DNA of 64,000 bases from positions 6,934,216 through 6,998,215 of the forward strand of contig JAJEKV010000005.1 of the NCBI GenBank assembly GCA_021234155.1, in the 5' to 3' direction. Below the pieces are notes generated by a model. That model saw nothing but the letters and a program-made list of their open reading frames with translations. It searched no databases and had not been told where the DNA came from. This stretch comes from Isoetes taiwanensis. Lineage: Eukaryota > Streptophyta > Lycopodiopsida > Isoetales > Isoetaceae. Positions 56,274 to 64,000 of the stretch are shown here, in pieces. Position 1 is the stretch's first letter, and every line of letters starts with the position of its first letter. A program made the position numbers and the translations under genes.

Positions 56274-57375
56274 AGGGGATATTAGACTCGTAGAATAGGG
56301 GGTATTAGACTTGTAGTTTCGGCATGCACGGTTATTTCACAAATCGAATACTCCTAATTTCACGTTGATATTAGGCAAATCAAATACCTCCAAAACAGAA
56401 AATCTCCTTTGTCGGAACTACTATCCCCCAAAAAAGGGGTATTAGACTCGTCTAAACTCACATCTGCATTACTACACAAGTCGAATACCCAAGGGGGTAT
56501 TAGGCTTGTTTAAACTAAGGTATGTATTGTGCAAGTCGAATATCCCAGTATTGCTCTTAGCATCGCGCCCTCACTGCCCTTGCATAGACCCCCTTGATTT
56601 GCCCCTTTTTGGCTTTCTCTCTCTAGGGTTTACAATCTCTCTCTAGACCCAAAACCCCCAAACCCCCAAAAGGTGCTCTGCCCGCCTTTCTGAGTCCCCA
56701 AATTGGATTCTAAGCACCCTTTAGGCAGCCAGAGACCCCTTAAACTTTGGCACCCCCAAAACCCCATTTGTCTTCCCTCGGCTTGTCTCTGCTTTGCCCT
56801 GGTTCCTGGCTCCTTTACCGTTGCCTTGTTCTCAAGATGGCACGTAAGATCAAACCTATGGCGGGAGACCCGTAAGGGAGAAGAATCTCATTCACCACCT
56901 TCGAGCGGTTCTATCCGGCCCTATGACCCCACGATTGCACCCTATCTTGAGGCGGCCCCATCATTCGGGCCTCGGCGTCCTATCTTGGCGGAGACCGGGA
57001 CCGCCCCGGACCGCGAACCCGCTCGGACCCATCTTTAGGCTGCGGCCTTGACTAGGATGGATGCTTTCGATCCATTGTTTGCCTCCTCGATTTGTTGGTT
57101 GGGATCCGACGATCAATCCCGCGATCCACTCCACAGCACATCGGCCAGTTGCCCTTGGGAAGTTGGGTCCGGCTTCTAGAGATCTTTGCTACGCATGAGC
57201 TGATTGATAAAGACGGGAAGCGTTACACCATTACCTCCCACGGGGGTAGCGTCGAGCATGTGGATGCTACGCCCCGTGCCGATGATACCACACCCGGCGT
57301 GCCCTGCGGCCATCATCAGGGTTGTTTGCCCACCGCGAGGTCCCCGCCGCCTTTGGCCAAGCCCGCAGTAGCCCA

Positions 57376-57760
57376 TTAGCTTTGAACCTACGCATTGTGG
57401 GTTTAGAGGAAGCAAGCGACACTCACCGCGTTGAGGTGACCCGTTTCTTTTCGGAGGTGATGCACGCATGCAGGCGGATGGCATTCTCTCGGCTTGTCGA
57501 GTTGGAGCAAAGACGGCTTTGACCGGCCCCCGTCATTTGCTAGTCGGGTTTCGGGGATTCTTTATCTAGGCCGCACATCCTCCGCCATGGCAATCACTTG
57601 CAAGGGACCTCCTTCTCCGTCGGGGAAGATCTTACCCGGCCACCTCGCCGACGACGGAAGGATGAATTATGTCGAGTACGCGAGGCTCGCTCTCGCACCC
57701 GGAAGTGGGGTGTGTATAGAGGCGCCGAGGGCTATCATTCGGGATCGGGCCACTTGATCC
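57376..57760 (+). pseudogene. LINE ORF1-like fragment
   Basis: LNLRIVGLEEASDTHRVEVTRFFSEVM (57379-57460), then, after stops and frame changes, HLQGTSFSVGEDLTRPPRRRRKDEL and REARSRTRKWGVYRGAEGY follow the layout of plant LINE ORF1 RNA-binding domains (a VGL.E start and an I-DEDLTP..R end). It is degraded; the ORF2 that should follow is missing, and a LINE-type 3' end comes next. Confidence 0.55.
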
Positions 57761-57779
57761 ATGGGCAGTGTCTGTGTAG

Positions 57780-58052
57780 TTGATTTGACTTCGAGATCTG
57801 CTAGGGCTTAGGCCCTTTTGTTTTGTTTTATTTTAGTATTGTGATTTGCTACGGGGCACAGTCCCCCGAGTTCTCTGTACTGGGGCTAGTCCCCACGTTT
57901 GATTTTGGCTTCGGCCTTTTTGGTTTGGTCACGGGGCTTGGTCCCCGAGTTTCAGTCTGGGCTTTTGCCCTCTCTTTTGTATTGGGTCCCATAACCCGAT
58001 TGGGTTCCGCGGACGTTAAAAATTTCTTCCTTCCTTCCTTCCTTCCTTACAT
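57780..58052 (+). mobile_element. LINE 3' end with (TTCC)n tail
   Basis: TTGGGTCCCATAACCCGATTGGGTTCCGCGGACGTTAAAAAT before 58025 matches the 3' end of the LINE at 13370-13440 (minus strand). The tail here is repeated TTCC (58026-58048), whereas that of the first LINE is the AGAAT pentamer. Confidence 0.7.
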
Positions 58053-58194
58053 CCTTACCCCCTCAAGGGGGTATTAGGCTCGTCTAAACTAAATCATGTA
58101 TTGTGCAAGTCGAATACACCCTTTGGCAACCCACAAGTCGAATACCCCTTTTGGTTATCCTACAAGTCGAATAAGTGTCAAGGTTCAGTGTGAC

Positions 58195-58710
58195 TCTATT
58201 GTGGTCCTGGTGTCCCACTTTGGCACTAGGACCACAAGCTTATTTGCTTGCTTCCTTGTCCAGGAAAAAACTTGTAGCTATTGCATCAATTCGCACAGGG
58301 TCCCACAAGCTACGCATTGAGACAAGTAGATGGGAGCGGCTGCAATTGCCACGAGAAGCGAGATTATGTGCATGTTGCCAGTTACAAGTTATTGAAGATG
58401 AAAGCCATACTCTGCCAAGATGTCCTGCTTTTGAGATGGTCAGGAACCGTTATTTGACTTTAGCATTCCATTCCACGCTTCCACAACTTCTCAGAGCCCC
58501 ATCTGTGCATGACTTGCTTGAGGTTTTAGGTGAGCATCTTCAATTATTGCGCCCTCAGTAGTCATCGCCTACTTATATTTTCTTCTTGCTTATCTAGTAT
58601 CATCATTATTGCAAAGATTTTTACTTTTGAGGCGGGGGTTTTTTAATCCTAGTAGTAATGGTTGTACTAGGCCATTGTATGGGTTCCATGGCCTCTCTAT
58701 TCTATTACTA
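58195..58710 (+). pseudogene. LINE ORF2 C-terminal fragment and 3' end
   Basis: The frame to 58561 contains KKLVAIASIRTGSHKLRIET and LCACCQLQVIEDESHTLPRC, the C-x2-C...H-x4-C block that ends many plant LINE ORF2 proteins. The following 3' UTR (GGCGGGGGTTTTTTAATCC, then GGGTTCCATGGCC) resembles that of the LINE at 13.4 kb and stops at CTATTCTATTAC near 58705. It is a 5'-truncated insertion. Confidence 0.75.
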
Positions 58711-59039
58711 CGTAGGATTCATATTCGGTTCTAACTGAATTTAGTAAGCATTACATTATGAGGCAAAGATTGTTTTTACTTTTACTTTTGTTAAAGCATC
58801 AAGATTGCAAATAATTTCCAATGTATAATGCTTCATGTTTTCCAAGGTAACTCATATCCAGTCAAGCAACTCATATCCATTCAAATTGTTATTTAAGAAA
58901 CTCATATCCATTCAAAAAGCAACTCTGTAAAATTTAAAACAAAGGCAAAAACTTATTTAATTGTAGGCAAATCGAGCCAGGCACATAACCTTTCTAGAGT
59001 TTTCACATTATATCCACCAAACAAACCATACTAAACTCA
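58711..59039. other. Intergenic; short direct repeats
   Basis: AACTCATATCCA occurs three times within 70 bp (58850-58920). Nothing else is recognised. Confidence 0.5.
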
Positions 59040-59620
59040 TGCCATGCCACACACCATAAAGCACGTACCATACACCACACACTAGGCACCACACAACTTA
59101 CAAGTAACTACACATACTACACGTCATACACCATACACCACATAATATACACCAAATGTGTGGTAGTAGCAAGGAGTGGTGGGAGGTTAGGGGGTGGTAA
59201 AGTGGTGGTAGGAGATGGTGGGATGAAATGTGGTAGGGGGAGATGGTGGGGTGAAATGTGGGGGTGGGAGTTGCTGGGGTGAAATGTGATGGTGGTAACA
59301 AATGTGGTGAATGTGGTAGTGGGAGATGGTGGGCTTGAATTGTGGTGGTAATGAGGAATGTAGTGATGGGAGATGGTGGGCTTGAAATGTCGCGATGTTG
59401 AAAAATGTGGTGAATGTGATGGTGATAGCATTTCTGAGGAGGGGAATGGGTGGGTAGGTGGTGGTAAATTTGGTGGGAAGAGGGTGGGGGGGGGGTATGG
59501 GGTGAGGAGTGAGGGGAGAATAAGTAAAATAATGAACACACACCATGCATTGAACATGCACACACCCACATGACATCATGAATATCATGCACCCCACACC
59601 ACACCACACATCATTTTCCT
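59040..59620 (-). repeat. A+C-rich low-complexity tract, copy 2
   Basis: On the plus strand this is the G+T-rich complement of the tract at 34263-34700 (GGAGATGGTGGGCTTGAA repeats), flanked by ACACACCATAAAGCAC-type sequence. Three minus-strand frames stay open across it, which reflects composition. It matches 61230-61830 at about 95% by eye. Confidence 0.85.
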
Positions 59621-59719
59621 ATCAAATGTGGTCTGTCATAAGAAATCTGCATAGTATACCTTCATAACAATTTAATGAAAATCATACGCTCTGTGATTTC
59701 CAATACTAGGCCCCCGGGC

Positions 59720-60330
59720 AGGGGGTAATCTTTGTCGTTGTAGGTATTGCCTCCACCGGGTGCGGAGTGATGTTTCGTATGTGACCGGCCTCCTCAGCAC
59801 TTTTCGCTAGAAGGTCCTGGGATGACGTTCCAGGAGGAAGAACATTTCTTATTGATGGGCCGCAATGTACCTGGCCTTTCTAGCCTTAAGGAAAGTGCGG
59901 TATTGCTTGACTGCATCCGAGCGTAGAGCAGGGCCCGTGACTTGGCGGAGCTAGCGTTTGCGTTCTTTGCACTCAGCATCGAACCACTAGCTACGCAGAA
60001 AGGCCGCAGCTCTTGAGCTTTGCCAAGGGCGACTTCTCCCAGAACACCTCTCTGCGGCAGCCCCGAGGATGTCAATGAGCCTGCCTGCCTGCTGCTCTAG
60101 CGTTGAGCATTGTGAGATGCTTGCCAGATCCTCCGTAAGCTTCTGGGAGTAAGTAGGAGCGCACTCATAGTCCAGTCTGAGCTGGGGCATACAGGGAGGT
60201 ATTGGACAAACGTTTGGAGCAACCTGCCAAGCCAACTGCAAGTAGAGCGGCAGGTGATCTGAGTCCACCTCCTCATCCCTACCAGTTGTTCTCTGCACCT
60301 TCTCATCCCTATCAATTGCACCTCCTCTAT
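59720..60330 (-). pseudogene. LINE endonuclease-to-RT linker fragment, copy 1
   Basis: The minus strand reads DSDHLPLYLQL, the SDH end of an apurinic-type LINE endonuclease. WQVAPNVCPIPP, LRLDYECAPTYSQKLTEDL and GKAQELRPF.. follow, the usual linker before RT. It is broken by frameshifts. The same fragment recurs at 61930-62575. Confidence 0.7.
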
Positions 60331-60336
60331 TTCTTT

Positions 60337-60905
60337 AATTTATAGTTATCTGCAAAATCCACTACAGAAACACATACATTTGCTGGGAGATTCTTCATAA
60401 ACTCTTTAAATTGTTTCGTCTGCCACCATTGGTACCTGAAATTATGCAGTGGAAAGATTTTTAGACGCTCTTTCAATTTATCTAAAAGCTCCTTGGGTTT
60501 TGTCTCTTTGTACCGATGAGTCAATCCCCTACCACAACTGGAGACGTTGTCTTTCTTGTAATCAATGTACTCCCATTTCACTTTTCTTTTACTGCCACTT
60601 ACTTCCATGGGATAAGACTGGAACTTCTTGATTCCACACAACTCACAATCTCCGAGGATACATGCCTTCTTGTGAAACTCATATAATTCACTCTTGGGAT
60701 ACAATATAGATCTCCACAGGCTCCCTGTACTTGCAATTTTATGCTGGTGTGCCCTGCATTGACCAAATTCATTTGATCTACATACATCATAAGTGCAAGT
60801 GCAATCCTTTAGATGTTTGGTCCTCATCCCATTGAGTCCCTCTACTAACATTTGCGTTCTTACATGCTGAATGTAACAACAACTATTGAAGTCCTTCAAT
60901 TTCAC
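60337..60905 (-). CDS. Transposase-like domain ORF, copy 2 (longest)
   Basis: This is an open frame of 192 codons. It has a cysteine-rich N-terminal half (CTCTYDVCRSNEFGQC, CILGDCELCGIKKF), KEYIDYKKD-like and RYKETKPKELLDKLKERL, the aromatic core FPLHNFRYQWWQTKQFKEFM, and VCVSVVDFADNYKLKK at the end. Compared with copy 1 it has no internal stop. The frame ends two codons after KLKK, where the LINE fragment begins. The D-F-A-D-N-Y motif may hold a catalytic aspartate of a DDE-type enzyme, which is inference. The family is not named; it is probably a partial transposon gene. Confidence 0.5.
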
Positions 60906-61229
60906 AACAAATCAAGGTCTTAGCTTCTCAAATGCTCGAAGATGAATCTTGATTTATGGATGTTGGTCCTTGAACCACTTGAACAATAGCATCTACATGA
61001 AATGAACACTAGACTGTTATGATGTGTACACCCATACACCACGTCACACACGTCATATCCAACAGACTGAGCACCTTAGCGTGGTCTACATACCATGCAC
61101 TACACCACACCATGCAACACATCATGCCCTACACACATCATATTCACCAGACTGAGCACCTTAGTACTGTGTGTATACCATCCACCACACCACACCATGC
61201 ACCACACACATCATATCCACCAAACAAAC
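60906..61229. repeat. A+C-rich repeats between the two duplicated units
   Basis: CATAT..AC.AGACTGAGCACCTTAG occurs at about 61055 and 61138, embedded in CACCACACCATGC repeats with a unit of about 85 bp. No gene is present. Confidence 0.7.
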
Positions 61230-61830
61230 CATACTAAACTCATGCCATGCCACACACCATAAAGCACGTACCATACACTACACACTAGGCACCACACAAC
61301 GTACAACGTCACTACACATACTACACGTCATACACCATACACCACATAATATACACCAAATGTGTGATAGTAGCAAGGAGTGGTGGGAGGTTAGGGGGTG
61401 GTAAAGTGGTGGTAGGAGATGGTGGGATTAAATGTGGTAGGGGAGATGGTGGGGTGAAATGTGGGGGTGGGAGTTGCTGGGGTGAAATGTGATGGTGGTA
61501 ACAAATGTGGTGAATGTGGTAGTGGGAGATGGTGGGCTTGAATTGTGGTGGTAATGAGGAATGTGGTGATGGGAGATGGTGGGCTTGAAATGTCGCGGTG
61601 TTGAAAAATGTGGTGAATGTGATGGTGATAGCATTTCTGAGGAGGGGATGGGTGGGTAGGTGGTGGTAAATTTGGTGGGAAGAGGTTGGGGAGGGGGGGG
61701 TTATGGGGTGAGGAGTGAGGGGAGAATAAGTAAAATAATGAATCCACACACACCATGCATTGAATATGCACACACCCACATGACACCATGAATATCATGC
61801 ACCCCACACCACACCACCCACACCACAGAT
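61230..61830 (-). repeat. A+C-rich low-complexity tract, copy 3
   Basis: This tract is nearly identical to 59040-59620, offset by about 2190 bp, with small indels. It includes a G-run difference (near 61688) and an extra CCACACCA unit near 61812. Confidence 0.85.
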
Positions 61831-61929
61831 AATTTTCCTATCAAATGTGGTCTGTCATAAGAAATCTGCATAGTATACCTTCATAGTAATAATAATGAAA
61901 ATTGCACACTCTGTGATTTCCAATACTAG

Positions 61930-62575
61930 GCCCTGCTGGGGAGGGGGGGTAATGCTGCCCCTGCACCCTCAGGGTTGTAGAGCCGCTGTAGGTATTGCCC
62001 CCACTGGTCTAGAGTGATGTTTCCTGTGGGCGGCACTGGCCTCCTCAGCACTTTTCGCCAGAAGGTCCTGGGATGACGTTCCAGGAGGAAGAACATTTCT
62101 TATTGATGGGCCGCAGCAATGTACCTGGCCTTTCTAGCCTTAAGGAAAGTGCGGTATTGCTTGACTGCATCCGAGCGTGGAGCAGGCCTATGACTTGGTG
62201 GAGCCAGCATTTGCGTTCTTTGCACTCAGCATCGAACCACTAGTTACGCAACAAGGCCGCAACTCTTGAGCTTTGCCAAAGGCGACTTCTTCCAGAACAC
62301 CTCTCTGTAGCTCCCCGGGGACGTCAATGAGCCTGCATGCCTGCTGCTCCAGCGTTGAGCATTGTGAGATGCTTGCCAGATCCTCCGTAATCTTCTGGGA
62401 GTAAGTAGGAGCGCACTCATAGTCCAGTCTGAGCTGGGGCATACAGGGAGGTATTGGACAAACATTTGGAGCAACCTGCCAAGCCAGCTGCAAGTAGAGC
62501 GGCAGTGATCTGAGTCCACCTCCTCATCCCTACCAGTTGTTCTCTGCACCTCCTCATCCCTATAAATTGCACCTC
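61930..62575 (-). pseudogene. LINE endonuclease-to-RT linker fragment, copy 2
   Basis: This is the second copy of the 59720-60330 fragment with the same SDH-type end (DSDHCRSTCSWL after a 1-base deletion) and linker. It differs by scattered substitutions and small indels, including extra sequence at 61945-61985. It belongs to the duplicated 2.2-kb unit. Confidence 0.7.
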
Positions 62576-62578
62576 CTC

Positions 62579-62815
62579 TTATTCCTTTAATTTATAGTTA
62601 TCTGCAAAATCCACTACAGAAACACATACATCTGCTGGGAGATTCTCCATAAACTCTTTAAATTGTTTCGTCTGCCACCATTGGTACCTGAAATTATGCA
62701 GTGGAAAGATTTTTAGACGCTCTTTCAATTTATCTAAAAGCTCGTTGGGTTCTGTCTCTTTGTATTGATGAGTCAATCCCCTACCACAACTGGAGACGTT
62801 GTCTTTCTCGTAATC
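62579..62815 (-). pseudogene. Transposase-like domain, copy 3 (N-terminally cut)
   Basis: This copy encodes RGLTHQYKETEPNELLDKLKERL through VVDFADNYKLKE. The cysteine-rich half is missing because the copy ends at about 62815, where gypsy integrase sequence on the opposite strand starts. It is otherwise almost the same as copies 1 and 2. Confidence 0.6.
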
Positions 62816-63540
62816 AAAATGCCCAGGGTGATCATATTCGATAAAGATCTAAAGTTCATCAGCGCCTTTTGGCAAGACTGCTTCAACATGATCTGCACCA
62901 AGTTCTAGATGAGTTTGGCTTATCATTCACAGACAAATGGGCAAATGGAGCGCACCAATAGAATCTTGGAGGACATATTGAGAAACGATGTTTGGAACAA
63001 TCAATCCAAATGGGTTGATTACATTCATCTAGTCGAGTTTGCGTATAATAGTATGAAGCAAGAGTCATCGAAGATGTCTCCCCTGGTAGAAGTGCGAGAA
63101 TATCTCTTAGCAACAAGGGCACGCCAAAGGAGTCTAGCAGATAGACATAGGACTCCTCGAGAGTTTGCAGTGGGAGAAGTGAAGCAAGTGAAGCTCCACA
63201 TCAAAAAGTGTAAGAAACTTGCTCCAAGATGGGCGGGGTCTCTCAAGATTGTCAAGCAAATAGAGAGCCAGTCATATAAGCTTGACTTGCCCACTCATCT
63301 TATTAAAGAAGCATATTCCAAACCCGGAGGAAGTTTTGGAGGCTCCAACATTGTTGGAAATGATAGAGGAGCAAATGGAGATTGTTCCTGAGTTACTTCT
63401 TGACAAGGTACTTAAGAAAATGCAAAGGTCAGAGTTCCTTCATTACCTAGTCAAGTGGAAACACTTGCCAGTGGAGCAATTCGACGGCCAACTCGTCTTA
63501 GTCAACGTCGGCCAGCTAGGTAAGTATAGTAGCTTAGTAT
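62816..63540 (+). pseudogene. Gypsy chromovirus integrase and chromodomain, second copy
   Basis: The plus strand reads MPRVIIFDKDLKFISAFW, a stop, then MSLAYHSQTNGQMERTNRIL and VEFAYNS (integrase core). KKCKKLAPRWAGSLKIVKQ (C-terminal module) follows and, after a frameshift near 63295, LLKKHIPNPEEVLEAPTLL and EFLHYLVKWKHLPVE (chromodomain). It is the same family as the minus-strand copy at 30696-31404. About 90 bases between MSPLVE and VREYLL are deleted. Confidence 0.88.
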
Positions 63541-63544
63541 AGTG

Positions 63545-64000
63545 CATGGAGCTTAAGGAGAGAGGCATAAGATGCAACTGTGGTAGTCCAGATGCATCTT
63601 ATGCAAGTAAACAGGTAATCATGGGCGATGATGGGATCGTCCTAGATGTTCCCTATGCTTAACCTTCAGGGCCATGATGCACTGTGCATGCGCATGATCG
63701 AGGGCCATATAGGTTAAGCAGGTAATCGTGGGCGATGATGGGATTTTCTTAAACGTTCTTTAGCCATGATGCACTGCATGTGCACACGACCGGAGGTCGT
63801 GTAGGAGGTAAGCATCTAATCATGGGCGATGATGGGGCCATTCTAGATATGCCCTATGCTTAAATTTGAATGGGCTATGATTTAGTGCAGGTATGTAGTG
63901 GTAACCTTGAGCTAGTAGTTCGGCTCAAGAAGGTAATTAGGGGTGCGGTCCCCTTAAAACCACAACTTATTAACTAAACTAATGTGATGTGCTACATATT
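63545..64000 (+). repeat. Downstream LTR-like region with ~100-bp tandem repeats
   Basis: AATCATGGGCGATGATGGG recurs at about 63617, 63725 and 63817, each followed by related sequence (CCCTATGCTTAA, GCCATGATGCACTG). The complement of these motifs is found at 30280-30470 after the other gypsy chromodomain. The element runs out of the window. Confidence 0.65.

Larger units (their letters stand above)
56274..58176. mobile_element. TIR element with repeated GGTATTAGACTCGT / ACAAGTCGAATACC motifs
   Basis: The left 280 bp contain about seven copies of a motif near GGGGTATTAGACTCGT or its complement ACAAGTCGAATACCC. The right 110 bp contain four more, so the ends are mutually inverted (left ATATTAGACTCGTAG, right CTACAAGTCGAATAA). 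GGTATTAGGCTYGTYTAAACTAA occurs on both sides. No transposase is seen, and no clear target duplication. The interior is filled with LINE debris (57376-58050). The class is not determined. Confidence 0.6.

Noticed and set aside
57092-57379. Independent host gene at 57.1-57.8 kb
   Set aside because: The readable blocks fit LINE ORF1, and a LINE 3' end with a tail follows directly.
59098-59609. Minus-strand frames of 140-169 codons, and similar ones at 61321-61807 and 34124-34826
   Set aside because: The A+C-rich composition lacks stop triplets in every phase; the peptides are His/Pro/Ser/Thr low complexity.

Overview
The window is nuclear DNA from a land plant with a repeat-rich genome. The evidence is a 25-exon plant-type DNA polymerase theta gene with GT-AG introns, a PLS-class pentatricopeptide (PPR) gene plus a second decayed PPR copy, Mutator-like DNA transposons, Ty1/copia and Ty3/gypsy-chromovirus retrotransposons, several LINE fragments, and a piece of plastid DNA carrying part of trnR-ACG. 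A fern or other seed-free vascular plant is my guess from the PPR style; the sequence does not prove it.

Layout. 1-10.2 kb: a 0.9-kb MULE-like element with a 9-bp target duplication, a truncated intronless PPR gene (2344-4227), an intron-bearing pseudogene of the translation factor DENR (5178-5942), a PPR pseudogene and a second MULE-like element. 12.1-20.3 kb: a copia element with 179-bp LTRs and a TTAAC target duplication, itself broken by a LINE (13.35-15.46 kb) and by a 1.69-kb element whose ends are packed with inverted copies of a GGGGAGGTTTCC motif. 20.3-30 kb: unassigned decayed sequence, the plastid insert, a solo LTR, a near-perfect 50-bp-arm hairpin and a MULE with a broken transposase.

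30.2-36.8 kb: a gypsy chromovirus on the minus strand, interrupted by an internally deleted copia element, then a transposase-like domain and an A+C-rich tract. 36.9-43.4 kb: a 1.65-kb LTR with a primer binding site, followed where gag would be expected by a histone H3-like coding region (39107-40292). That region starts with a MARTK-type tail and ends in an ungapped H3 histone fold. Behind it lie three GC-rich 200-bp repeats and a second open frame behind a TATA box. 45.6-55.8 kb: the polymerase theta gene, the only clearly intact multi-exon gene. 56.3-64 kb: a second TIR family holding LINE debris, a 2.2-kb segmental duplication (transposase-like domain, LINE endonuclease fragment, A+C-rich tract) and another gypsy chromovirus fragment.

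Only polymerase theta looks fully functional. The PPR gene may be expressed but has lost its C-terminal domains. Almost everything else is mobile or decayed. The observation most worth following is the CENH3-flavoured histone H3 domain inside an LTR element. Next are the GGGGAGGTTTCC element and the transposon families with modular terminal repeats. All similarity statements are by eye; no database search was run.
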